From: Lachnospiraceae bacterium
GTDB taxonomy: Bacteria; Bacillota_A; Clostridia; Lachnospirales; Lachnospiraceae
Reading direction: 5' to 3'
Length of the DNA: 11,336 bases
NCBI GenBank assembly: GCA_003446335.1
Contig: DMAZ01000122.1
Location: 1-11,336, forward strand
Shown here: in pieces, positions 1-6,651 of the stretch
Layout: every line of letters begins with the position of its first letter
Numbering within the stretch: position 1 is the first letter of the stretch
The notes under the pieces: generated by a model
Seen by the model: the letters and a program-made list of their open reading frames with translations, nothing else
The model's database searches: none
Told to the model about the DNA's origin: nothing
Translations under genes and position numbers: made by a program

Positions 1-47
1 CCTCTGCGTCCCGAACGCAGCGCTCTACCAAACTGAGCCACGCATCG
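1..47 (-). tRNA. tRNA-Pro (anticodon CGG), 3' part beyond the window edge
   Basis: Reading the minus strand from position 47, the first 47 nucleotides fold as the 5' part of a tRNA. There is a 7-nt acceptor strand CGATGCG, T8 and G9, a D-stem GCTC/GAGC closing the loop AGTTTGGTA, and an anticodon stem CTGCG/CGCAG enclosing the loop TTCGGGA. Loop positions 34–36 read CGG, which decodes the proline codon CCG. A C at position 1 also fits bacterial tRNA-Pro, which has an unusual C1–G72 pair. The T-arm and acceptor 3' strand lie outside the window, so the gene is seen only in part. It has its own promoter at 83–111. Confidence 0.92.
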
Positions 48-82
48 ATATGTTCCGCACTCCGTGCGTCACAACAGAAGTA

Positions 83-111
83 ATTATATTAAAGAAAACC
101 TGAACTGTCAA
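83..111 (-). promoter_or_regulatory. Consensus sigma-A promoter of the tRNA-Pro gene
   Basis: On the minus strand a perfect -35 hexamer TTGACA (106–111) and a perfect -10 hexamer TATAAT (83–88) are separated by exactly 17 bases. The expected start is near position 76, about 29 bases before the mature tRNA 5' end at 47. The sequence upstream of the -35 (112–140) is A/T-rich with A and T runs and could act as an UP element. A full-consensus promoter of this kind is typical of stable-RNA genes. Confidence 0.9.
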
Positions 112-170
112 GAATCTTTTTAAAAAACTTTAAATATTCTAAAGCAGTTCCGATCGCAGCTTTCCGTCTC

Positions 171-199
171 AATAAAAGAACCGGCGCCCCGCGCCGGTT
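171..199 (-). terminator. Intrinsic terminator of the coiled-coil/3D-domain gene
   Basis: A 9-bp perfect stem AACCGGCGC / GCGCCGGTT (179–187 with 191–199) closes a 3-base loop. On the minus strand it is followed by CTTTTATT, a short U tract. It lies about 22 bases past the stop codon of the gene at 222–1805 and separates it from the downstream tRNA promoter. Confidence 0.85.
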
Positions 200-221
200 C
201 CCGTTCTTCTCTTTTGAGTTT

Positions 222-1805
222 TTAACCTACACGGTAGACCTCCGTGTAGTCCAGACCAAAGTCCAGAGCCTCCTCATGCGTATCAAAATAGATATCGACA
301 TGTCCGTAAGGCGTTCCGCGATCCTCCACAGTGTAAACATCACCGTAGATCATAAGCTTTGTTCCGAAATCAACTCCGCCCATCGCGACCGTGTGGCCGG
401 ATGTCGGCATAACACCGCTGGCTGTCGCATTTCCTGCCGTTCCGCAGCACTTTGCGCAATTGCAGTATGCAGTGATCTTGAAGTTGCCGAGCAGCTCGCC
501 CGATGACGAAGCTTCCTCAGCCTGAGCCTGCGCTGCCGCTTCTGCTTCGGCCTGAGCCGCCGCTTCCTCCGCTGCCGCCTGGGCTGCCGCCGCCTGAGCT
601 GCTGCCGCTTCCGCTGCCGCCTGAGCCGCTGCCCTGGCTGCCTCCGCTTCTGCCTGAGCTCTCTGCGCCTCAGCCTCTGCCTGGGCCTGTGCCGCCGCCT
701 GAGCTGCCTCCGCCTGGGCTGCTGCCGCTTCCGCTGCCGCATCAGCCTCAGCCTGGACCTGGGCTGCCTCCGCCTGAGCTGCTGCCTGTTCCGCGGCTTC
801 CTGCGCCTGAGCCTCAGCTGCCGCCTGAGCCGCCTCTGCCGCCTGACGCGCAAGCTCCGCTGCTGCTTCATCCGCCGCCGCATCAGCGAGTTCCGCTGCC
901 TCCTGGGCCGCCTCAGCCTCTGCCTGAGCCTGGGCTGCAGCTTCCGCAGCCTCGGCTGCCTGAGTTTCATAAGCTTCCATTGCAGCCTGCTCCGCTGCTC
1001 TCTGAGCGGCATACGCAGCTGCTTCCGCTGCTCTGCGCTCCGCTTCTCTCGCAGCCTCTTCCTCAGCAGCAAGTCTTTCTTTTAAAGATTCAATACGATC
1101 CTGCTCTTCTTCGATCCGGGCCTGCAGTTCAGAAGCTCTCATAGTCTCTTCACTGATACTTTCGGTATAAGCTGCGATCTGAGCGTCCGTTGAGCCTGCT
1201 ACTTCCTGGACCTCAGCCTTTTTGGCTTCCTGCTCAGCCTTAAGGTTTTCGAGATTCTTCTCTTCGTCCTCAAGCGTTGCCTGCTGCGTCTCCACAGCAG
1301 CCTTCGCAGCTTTGTAATCTTCCAGCCGCTCACGGTCATAGGCAGTCATTTCCTGTATTCTGCCTGCACGCGTAAGGAAATCGGTAATATCCCGGGTCTC
1401 AAGTAGTGATACGATAAAATCCGTACTTCCCTTCTCATACATATATCGGATGCGATTCTTCATATCCTCAAACTGGGATTGTTCCTCGATTTTAGCCCGC
1501 TGCACAGAAGCTTTTGCCATCTCGACTTCTGTTTTCTTTACCTCGATCTGATTGTTCAGGTCGGTAAGCTCATTTGACAGATCTGTGAGCTGCGTATTCA
1601 AGTCATCCAGGAAAGACTGCAGCTCGCCTTTTTCGCTCTGCAGGACATCTATACGGCTGTTCGTTTCCGCAAGAGAAGATTCTGCTTCGGATTTTTCAGC
1701 CTGGGCACTCGCGATCTCATCTCTTGTATCGGCATAGGTCGATACCGTACCGGCACAGACCAGAGACATCGCGAGAATTACACTTGTCAGTCTTTTTCTA
1801 AACAT
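222..1805 (-). CDS. Secreted PcsB/CwlO-like coiled-coil protein with Ala-rich spacer and C-terminal 3D domain
   Basis: The protein has 527 residues. Residues 1–25 form a signal peptide (basic MFRKR, hydrophobic core, likely cleavage after TYA). Residues 27 to about 255 are heptad-rich coiled coil resembling the N-terminal domain of PcsB/CwlO cell-wall proteins. Residues of about 255–432 are almost wholly Ala, Glu and Gln, and 441–527 form a 3D domain. The 3D domain contains TAYCNCAKCCG and the three aspartates of the family at D495, D504 and D508 (VEDRG, VDIYFD). 3D domains are double-psi beta-barrels related to MltA lytic transglycosylases and to B. subtilis YocH and YabE, so the likely role is peptidoglycan cleavage or remodelling outside the membrane. 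The start is supported by AAAGGAG 10 bases upstream. PcsB and CwlO end in CHAP or NlpC/P60 domains instead, so substrate and chemistry remain inferred. Confidence 0.85.
   Translation of the reverse strand: MFRKRLTSVILAMSLVCAGTVSTYADTRDEIASAQAEKSEAESSLAETNSRIDVLQSEKGELQSFLDDLNTQLTDLSNELTDLNNQIEVKKTEVEMAKASVQRAKIEEQSQFEDMKNRIRYMYEKGSTDFIVSLLETRDITDFLTRAGRIQEMTAYDRERLEDYKAAKAAVETQQATLEDEEKNLENLKAEQEAKKAEVQEVAGSTDAQIAAYTESISEETMRASELQARIEEEQDRIESLKERLAAEEEAAREAERRAAEAAAYAAQRAAEQAAMEAYETQAAEAAEAAAQAQAEAEAAQEAAELADAAADEAAAELARQAAEAAQAAAEAQAQEAAEQAAAQAEAAQVQAEADAAAEAAAAQAEAAQAAAQAQAEAEAQRAQAEAEAARAAAQAAAEAAAAQAAAAQAAAEEAAAQAEAEAAAQAQAEEASSSGELLGNFKITAYCNCAKCCGTAGNATASGVMPTSGHTVAMGGVDFGTKLMIYGDVYTVEDRGTPYGHVDIYFDTHEEALDFGLDYTEVYRVG
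650..1080 (-). repeat. Low-complexity Ala/Gln/Glu codon tract inside the coiled-coil/3D gene
   Basis: A stretch rich in GCN, GAN and CAG codons repeats short blocks encoding AEAAAQAQAEAEA-like peptides. The degenerate tract continues downstream to about 500. It has no fixed unit length. The encoded segment is probably a long helical spacer carrying the 3D domain away from the coiled coil. The tract also creates long proline-rich open frames on the opposite strand, which are composition artefacts. Such tracts can vary in length between strains. Confidence 0.7.
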
Positions 1806-1832
1806 AGCAAAATAGCTCCTTTCTGTTGCATG

Positions 1833-1861
1833 ATTATAGCATGCTTCGTAACAAAAAGGAA
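1833..1861 (-). promoter_or_regulatory. Extended -10 promoter of the coiled-coil/3D gene
   Basis: The minus strand carries TGCTATAAT, a perfect -10 (1833–1838) with the TGN extension. A weak -35 TTCCTT (1856–1861) lies 17 bases upstream. The expected start is near 1826, leaving a leader of about 20 bases with the ribosome binding site at 1816–1822. The arms GCATG and CATGC (1828–1832 and 1840–1844) flank the -10 as a small inverted repeat. The poor -35 fits a promoter that needs an activator such as the one suggested by the box at 1877–1893. Confidence 0.7.
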
Positions 1862-1876
1862 GAAATATTTAATATT

Positions 1877-1893
1877 TGTAATATTTTTGTAAT
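1877..1893 (+). promoter_or_regulatory. WalR (YycF)-type box, TGTAAT-N5-TGTAAT
   Basis: The plus strand reads TGTAAT, five bases, TGTAAT, an exact match to the known WalR direct-repeat consensus TGTWAH-N5-TGTWAH. It is centred about 59 bases upstream of the predicted start of the coiled-coil/3D gene and ends 15 bases short of the -35. WalR is the response regulator that controls wall hydrolases in Firmicutes, including pcsB in Streptococcus pneumoniae and yocH and cwlO in B. subtilis. The repeat is on the strand opposite to transcription and lies in A/T-rich DNA, so chance cannot be excluded. Confidence 0.55.
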
Positions 1894-1998
1894 ATTTTGA
1901 CCTGTTTCAAAGATTTACTCACTAAATTGCTGCCTGTATTTTGTTTGACCAACGCTATTAACATTAAAAGTATTCCATTTTTATTAATTTTGCAAATG

Positions 1999-2029
1999 AA
2001 AAGAAGCACCGCCTTTGCGATGCCTCTTT
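1999..2029 (-). terminator. Probable intrinsic terminator downstream of spoVG
   Basis: On the minus strand GCATCGC (2017–2023) pairs with GCGGTGC (2006–2012, one G·T pair) around an AAAG loop. Flanking AAAGAG pairs with TTCTTT, giving a stem of about 13 bp that ends in TTCTTTT. It lies about 70 bases past the spoVG stop codon at 2099 and would separate that transcript from the next gene. Confidence 0.65.
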
Positions 2030-2098
2030 CTCTTTCAAGCAGTAACAAGTAGTCGGGTATGAGTAACATGGGTGTCAATTATGCCTTAACCTATGGGG

Positions 2099-2398
2099 TC
2101 AGATTAAATTAAAGGAAGCTGCCTCCGCTTCCGCTTCTTCCTGTGCGATTGTTTCAGAATATTTATTCAGAATGATCTCCTGAATCTCATTTCTGGTCGA
2201 TGAGTTGATCGGATGTGCGATATCTCGATATTCGCCATCCGTTGCCTTTCGGCTGGGCATTGCAATGAAGAGACCTTTCTCACCCTCGATGACCTTAATA
2301 TCATGTACGACAAATTCGTCATCAATGGTTATCGAGACCACAGCCTTCATTTTGCCTTCTTTAGCTACTTTACGCACCCTAACGTCTGTAATATTCAT
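2099..2398 (-). CDS. spoVG: SpoVG, conserved DNA/RNA-binding regulator
   Basis: The 99-residue protein matches the SpoVG family throughout. It starts [11 protein letters not shown], has the strand [23 protein letters not shown], and has the signature [16 protein letters not shown] around residues 54–69. B. subtilis SpoVG is 97 residues. Family members bind DNA and RNA and modulate septation in sporulation, capsule, virulence and metabolic genes. The last 19 residues are an acidic Ala/Glu tail ending FNLI. AAAGGGG stands 5 bases before the ATG. No convincing promoter is visible in the 53 bases between glgD and this gene, so it may be read from the glgC promoter. Confidence 0.96.
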   Translation of the reverse strand: MNITDVRVRKVAKEGKMKAVVSITIDDEFVVHDIKVIEGEKGLFIAMPSRKATDGEYRDIAHPINSSTRNEIQEIILNKYSETIAQEEAEAEAASFNLI

Positions 2399-2451
2399 AA
2401 ATACCCCTTTCCCGTGTCCGCTTTCCTCGCTACCGTCCAGATTCCGTAAGG

Positions 2452-3555
2452 TCAGTTTTTTTCGATAACGATCTTAATTTCATCCGTCCCGCGATAGTCC
2501 GAATCGGGTCTTAAATTGTTGCGGCTTTCAACGATGCAGTTTTCAATGTGCGAATTATCACCTATGTAGACGTCATTAAGAACGATCGAATTTCTGATAA
2601 TACAGTTCTTTCCGACAAATACTTTTTTAAAGATCAATGAGTTTTCCACCGTGCCGTTAATGACACTGCCCGATGATATGAGGCTGTTCTTAACGGTACT
2701 GCCATCATTGAATTTTGCCGGAGGATTATCACTTTGCTTTGAATATATATTCGGATACTGACGGAAGAAGAAATCGCGCACCTCTGGTTCCAGGAAATCC
2801 ATATTCGTATGATAATACGATTCAACTGTCGACATACTTCTCCAGTAAGAATTCAGCCGGAACCCATATATTTTTTTTACATCCGCAAACTTTATCAGAA
2901 TGTCTTTAACTATGTCCGTCCCTCCCGCTGCAATACATTTCTGCAGCAATTCAATGAGGAGACGTCGACGAATGATATAGATTCCGGTAGGAACGTATCC
3001 ACCTTCGGATCCGGTCGGAGCCGGTCCTATTTCCGTAATACGATCTGCATCATCCATCTTCACTGTGCCGAATCTGCTTTCTTCTTCCTCTGTACCTCTG
3101 GCACAGACAAGAGTGATATCGGCACCTTTTTCCAGGTGGTACTCAAGCAGACTTTCAAAGTCGATCTTGCAGATACCATCCGCGGAAGCAATTACCACGT
3201 ATGGTTCATGGTTATTTCTGAGATAGGCCAGATTCTGATAAATAGCATCGGCATCTCCGCTGTACCACCATTTGTTCGTGAAATTGTTCACTGCCGGCGG
3301 GAACACATAAAGTCCACCTTGCTTACTTCCAAAATCCCACCATTTCGATGAGCTCAGGTGCTCATTCAATGACCGCGCGTTATATTGAGTCAGGACCGCG
3401 ACCTTCTTGATGCGAGAATTCGACATATTGGAAAGCGCGAAATCAATTGCGCGGAAACTTCCAGCGATCGGCATTGCCGCAACGGTTCTTCTATTGGATA
3501 GCTCCCGCATCCGGTTATTGTCTCCACCGGCCAAAATGATTCCGATTGCTCTCAT
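2452..3555 (-). CDS. glgD: GlgD, ADP-glucose pyrophosphorylase regulatory-type subunit
   Basis: The 367-residue protein has an N-terminal nucleotidyltransferase fold (1 to about 260) and a C-terminal left-handed beta-helix (about 290–350) with hexapeptide repeats such as [18 protein letters not shown]. GlgD is the non-catalytic partner of GlgC in Firmicutes and modulates the hetero-oligomer that makes ADP-glucose for glycogen. The sequence fits that role. The glycine-rich loop reads AGGDNNRM rather than AGGxGSRL, the motif WRDVGT is WRSMST (S240 in place of the aspartate), and the EKP motif is missing (ITEIGP, 173–178). Its ATG overlaps the glgC stop codon (ATGA), so translation is probably coupled. 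Confidence 0.93.
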   Translation of the reverse strand: MRAIGIILAGGDNNRMRELSNRRTVAAMPIAGSFRAIDFALSNMSNSRIKKVAVLTQYNARSLNEHLSSSKWWDFGSKQGGLYVFPPAVNNFTNKWWYSGDADAIYQNLAYLRNNHEPYVVIASADGICKIDFESLLEYHLEKGADITLVCARGTEEEESRFGTVKMDDADRITEIGPAPTGSEGGYVPTGIYIIRRRLLIELLQKCIAAGGTDIVKDILIKFADVKKIYGFRLNSYWRSMSTVESYYHTNMDFLEPEVRDFFFRQYPNIYSKQSDNPPAKFNDGSTVKNSLISSGSVINGTVENSLIFKKVFVGKNCIIRNSIVLNDVYIGDNSHIENCIVESRNNLRPDSDYRGTDEIKIVIEKN

Positions 3556-4838
3556 GCATTATCACCTTCTTTCTGAACCGGAATGATAGCACAACCGGAC
3601 TCAAGTATGCCGTTCGGATAATCACTGTCATCTGTCATACCTGATATGACTGTGTTCCTTCCGATTTTTACATCCGACGGGATAACTGCATTTTCCCCGA
3701 TGATCGCCAGATCCGTATTATATAATGCCGGATCCAGCTTACTTGGAACAAACTCTCCGGTTCCTATGACCGTATTTTCTCCGATACCTGCGCCCTCGCA
3801 TATAATTGCTCTGTCGATCATTACACCGGAGCCGATATATGCTTCCTGCATGATCACGGAATTCCGGATCACCGCACCCGGTTCAACAGTCACGCCCGAT
3901 CCTATGACCGAGTCTATGACACGGCCCTGAATATCAGCGCCTTCTCCGATTATGCAGTTGGAGATTTCCGCATCATCTGAAAGATAAACAGGCGCATTCT
4001 CCTCGCCGTTCGTGTAAATCTTCCAGAAATGCTCATCCAGATTCAAGCCGGGACCCCTGTCTTCATATAGAAGTTCCATGTTGGCTTTCCAGTATGCTGC
4101 AGGTGAGTAAAGCTTTTCATAATACCCTGTGAACTCATATGCACAGAGGGTGTTCCCGCTCTCCATGCAGTAGGGAAGAACATCGGTCTTCAGGTCACAC
4201 ATCGGATTATCCTTGAGTGCCAGCAATGCTTCCTTCAATACAGTCCATCGGAAGATGTAAATTCCCGTAAATACGTATGGTCTGGAGTCTGCCGCAGCCT
4301 CTCCCGGGGGAAGGATATAGCCGTAAGGATCCGTGTAAAACAGATTTCTTTCAATGCCTTCGATTCCTTCTCTCGCAGGAATCGCACAGACCGCGACATC
4401 CGCATTCATGGCTTTCATGAAGTCGAGCATGATTTCATAGTCCATCTTGCAGAGATGATCACCCGGCGCTATCAGAACATACTCGGGATGATATTGAAGC
4501 ATATACTCATAATTTCTGTATATTGCCTCACCGGTCCCAATGATCAGACCGTCCGCCTTTTCATCAAATGTCGGGAGGACCGTCACGCCGCCGTAGCTCT
4601 TATCCATATCCCAGGACGTACCTATACCGATATGAGAATTAAGTCGTACAGGACGATATCTTGTCACAACGCCAACTGTATCAATACCTGAATTGATACA
4701 GTTGCTGAGCGGAAAATCTATGACACGATACTTCCCACCGAAAGGAATTGCTGATTTTGCCACACTATCGGTCAGAATTCCCAGTCTGCTCCCTTTGCCG
4801 CCGGCCAGCAGCATGGCTATCATTTCTTTCCTGATCAT
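3552..4838 (-). CDS. glgC: GlgC-like ADP-glucose pyrophosphorylase subunit with altered active-site motifs
   Basis: The 428-residue protein has a nucleotidyltransferase domain (1 to about 265) and a left-handed beta-helix (about 286–400). GlgC makes ADP-glucose from ATP and glucose-1-phosphate, the committed step of bacterial glycogen synthesis. The nucleotide-binding start is well conserved: LAGGKGSRLG (11–20), then FGGKYRVIDFPLSNCINSGI. The metal-binding aspartate of GDH is present (D127). However, the EKP lysine motif that binds glucose-1-phosphate is not found, DFGK is replaced by DLKTD (215–219), and WRDVGT is replaced by YEKLYS (240–245), putting K242 where E. coli has D276. It may be a regulatory paralogue or have changed substrate. 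GAGGTG precedes the ATG by about 7 bases. Confidence 0.85.
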   Translation of the reverse strand: MIRKEMIAMLLAGGKGSRLGILTDSVAKSAIPFGGKYRVIDFPLSNCINSGIDTVGVVTRYRPVRLNSHIGIGTSWDMDKSYGGVTVLPTFDEKADGLIIGTGEAIYRNYEYMLQYHPEYVLIAPGDHLCKMDYEIMLDFMKAMNADVAVCAIPAREGIEGIERNLFYTDPYGYILPPGEAAADSRPYVFTGIYIFRWTVLKEALLALKDNPMCDLKTDVLPYCMESGNTLCAYEFTGYYEKLYSPAAYWKANMELLYEDRGPGLNLDEHFWKIYTNGEENAPVYLSDDAEISNCIIGEGADIQGRVIDSVIGSGVTVEPGAVIRNSVIMQEAYIGSGVMIDRAIICEGAGIGENTVIGTGEFVPSKLDPALYNTDLAIIGENAVIPSDVKIGRNTVISGMTDDSDYPNGILESGCAIIPVQKEGDNA

Positions 4839-4868
4839 AAGTTCACCTCACGACTCTCTGTCCTGACA

Positions 4869-4887
4869 CATAACTACAGCAGTTATG
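4869..4887 (-). promoter_or_regulatory. Hairpin or operator-like palindrome in the glgC leader
   Basis: A perfect 7-bp inverted repeat CATAACT / AGTTATG with a 5-base spacer lies 31 bases upstream of the glgC start codon, within the predicted 5' leader. There is no U tract after it, so it is not a terminator by itself. It could be a repressor site or an RNA structure affecting glgC translation. No matching regulator is recognised. Confidence 0.35.
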
Positions 4888-5029
4888 CGGCTCATTCGCT
4901 CATTTTCAATTCCCGCTCGCGAGACGAAAACGCAGGATCCGGGTCGGCATGAACTGTCATCCTCCAGACCGAATCCCCGTCCATCCCCTCGGAGCATATT
5001 TCCCGAATGAACAGAGTATTAGTAAGTGA

Positions 5030-5058
5030 ATTATAACACATCAAATTTGATTCGTGAA
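5030..5058 (-). promoter_or_regulatory. Predicted sigma-A promoter of the glgC–glgD–spoVG cluster
   Basis: The minus strand has -35 TTCACG (5053–5058, four of six consensus bases), a 17-base spacer and a perfect -10 TATAAT (5030–5035). The expected start is near 5023, giving a leader of about 185 bases before the glgC ATG at 4838. Confidence 0.65.
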
Positions 5059-5151
5059 CAACATTTGCAGTTTTTGAGTTTACGCAGCACATACCCTCGA
5101 TGCATATATCAGCACTTACAACATGTACTGTCCAATACATGCATTTCACGT

Positions 5152-5180
5152 TTGCTTTTTCAATCGGTTCGACCTATAAT
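5152..5180 (+). promoter_or_regulatory. Predicted sigma-A promoter of murC
   Basis: The plus strand has -35 TTGCTT (5152–5157), a 17-base spacer and a perfect -10 TATAAT (5175–5180). The expected start is near 5187, about 84 bases before the murC start codon. Confidence 0.65.
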
Positions 5181-5270
5181 GCTATTGGTGTAGTCTGCAA
5201 TTCGTCAGACAGGCAAATATGCATTTTAAATATTTATAACCGATATTCATTCAGCTTTCAAGGAGTTTTT

Positions 5271-6647
5271 ATGTATCAGATAGATTTCAACAAACCTCAG
5301 CATATCCATTTTATAGGAATCGGCGGAATAAGTATGAGCGGTCTTGCTGAAGTCCTGCTCGGCAGAGGGTTCACCATCTCGGGTTCGGATTCGCATGACT
5401 CCGATCTCATCTCTAATCTTCGCGCCCACGGCGCAGCAATCACGATCGGTCAGAAAGCCGGGAACATTACCCCTGACATTGATGTCGTTGTCTACACGGC
5501 AGCGGTCCGTCCGGGCAATCCGGAATATGATCAGGCAGTCGCTTCCGGACTTCCCATGCTGTCACGCGCGGAACTGCTCGGTGAAATGATGCAGAATTAC
5601 AGTGTTTCCATCGCAGTCGCCGGCACGCACGGAAAGACGACAACGACCTCCATGGTCTCCCACGTCTTCCTCGCAGGCAATTATGATCCGACGATTTCTG
5701 TCGGCGGTATTCTCCCCTCGATCGGAGGAAACATCCGTGTCGGCAATTCTGAGACTTTCATAACTGAGGCATGTGAATATACGAACAGTTTTCTCTCCCT
5801 TATTCCGAAAATCGGTATGATCTTGAATGTGGATGCGGATCATCTGGATTTTTTCAAGGATCTCGACGACATCGCGAATTCCTTCCATATTTTCGCCTCC
5901 CAGATTCCCGAGGACGGTTTCCTGGTCATCAACCGGGACACCAGAAAATTCGAGGAAGTGACGAAAGATCTCGCCTGCAGGATCGTAACTTACAGTCTTG
6001 AAAGTGATGCGGACTACACGGCAGGCGAAATAGAACATGACGAATTCGGATGCGGAAACTTCAATTGCTACGAAAACGGAACTCTTCTGGGACACTTCAG
6101 TCTCCGCGTACCGGGCATTCACAATGTCTCGAACGCTCTCGCAACGATCGCGGCATCCAGGATCCTGAACATTCCGGCAGATGTGATCGCAGAAGGTCTC
6201 CTGCAGTTCACCGGCGCCGACAGAAGGTTCGAGTATAAAGGCAAAATGGGTGAGGTCACTGTCATTGATGATTATGCCCATCATCCGACCGAAATCAAAG
6301 CGACCCTGGCAGCTGCGGCCAATTATCCGCACAATGAGCTCTGGGTAGTTTTTCAGCCGCACACCTATACGCGCACCAAAGCGCTGCTGCCGGAATTTGC
6401 CGAAGCGCTCCATACAGCAGACCATATCGTCCTTGCGAAAATATACGAGGCGAGAGAAAAGGATATTTACGGCATCTCTTCTCAGGATCTTGCGGATGAG
6501 CTGGCTAAATACGGTAAGGATGCACGCTATTTCACAACATTTGAAGAGATTGAAGATCATCTCCGTACACACTGCAAGCCGGGAGATATCCTCATAACCA
6601 TGGGAGCCGGAAACGTGACAGATATCGGCCCTGCGCTCCTTAAATAA
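5271..6647 (+). CDS. murC: MurC, UDP-N-acetylmuramate–L-alanine ligase
   Basis: This cytoplasmic enzyme adds L-alanine to UDP-N-acetylmuramic acid using ATP, the first amino-acid step of peptidoglycan precursor synthesis. The 458-residue chain is the normal family length. The N-terminal Rossmann domain starts HFIGIGGISMSGLA (12–25). The ATP-binding loop AGTHGKTTTT lies at 117–126, with EACEYTNSFL and NVDADHLD in the central domain, and the C-terminal domain has DDYAHHPTEI, FQPHTYTR and a late MGAGNV. The ATG at 5271 is chosen because AAGGAG (5260–5265) lies 5 bases upstream and the protein then begins at the family's usual N-terminus. The frame is open back to 5100, but that stretch contains the promoter. 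It is transcribed divergently from glgC. Confidence 0.97.
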   Translation: MYQIDFNKPQHIHFIGIGGISMSGLAEVLLGRGFTISGSDSHDSDLISNLRAHGAAITIGQKAGNITPDIDVVVYTAAVRPGNPEYDQAVASGLPMLSRAELLGEMMQNYSVSIAVAGTHGKTTTTSMVSHVFLAGNYDPTISVGGILPSIGGNIRVGNSETFITEACEYTNSFLSLIPKIGMILNVDADHLDFFKDLDDIANSFHIFASQIPEDGFLVINRDTRKFEEVTKDLACRIVTYSLESDADYTAGEIEHDEFGCGNFNCYENGTLLGHFSLRVPGIHNVSNALATIAASRILNIPADVIAEGLLQFTGADRRFEYKGKMGEVTVIDDYAHHPTEIKATLAAAANYPHNELWVVFQPHTYTRTKALLPEFAEALHTADHIVLAKIYEAREKDIYGISSQDLADELAKYGKDARYFTTFEEIEDHLRTHCKPGDILITMGAGNVTDIGPALLK

Positions 6648-6651
6648 TCAT

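Larger units (their letters stand above)
4839..5270. other. Divergent glgC–murC intergenic region
   Basis: This 432-base spacer has no convincing gene. It holds the glgC promoter (5030–5058) with a leader of about 185 bases, and the murC promoter (5152–5180) with a leader of about 84 bases. A small inverted repeat CATGTA/TACATG (5122–5141) lies between the two promoters. An 85-codon open frame on the minus strand (4892–5149) crosses the promoters, has no family resemblance and is not called. No riboswitch or T-box motif was recognised. Confidence 0.7.

Noticed and set aside
503..1144. Plus-strand 213-codon proline/leucine-rich open frame, and the minus-strand Arg/Gln-rich frame at 350–1072
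   Set aside because: Both are shadows of the Ala-rich GCN-codon tract. They have no ribosome binding site or family resemblance and are biased in composition exactly as expected from reading that tract in other frames.
1869..2078. 69-codon minus-strand open frame between spoVG and the coiled-coil/3D gene
   Set aside because: It spans the probable spoVG terminator and the WalR-like box, lacks a ribosome binding site and resembles no family.
4892..5149. 85-codon minus-strand open frame upstream of glgC
   Set aside because: It overlaps the glgC promoter and most of its leader and has no recognisable domain or good ribosome binding site. Kept as part of the intergenic region.
5100..5270. N-terminal extension of murC to an ATG at 5100
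   Set aside because: The extension covers the murC promoter at 5152–5180, has no MurC homology and lacks a ribosome binding site, while ATG 5271 has AAGGAG five bases upstream.
5562..6572. 336-codon open frame antisense to murC
   Set aside because: It lies wholly inside a strongly supported gene and has no conserved motif or start signals.
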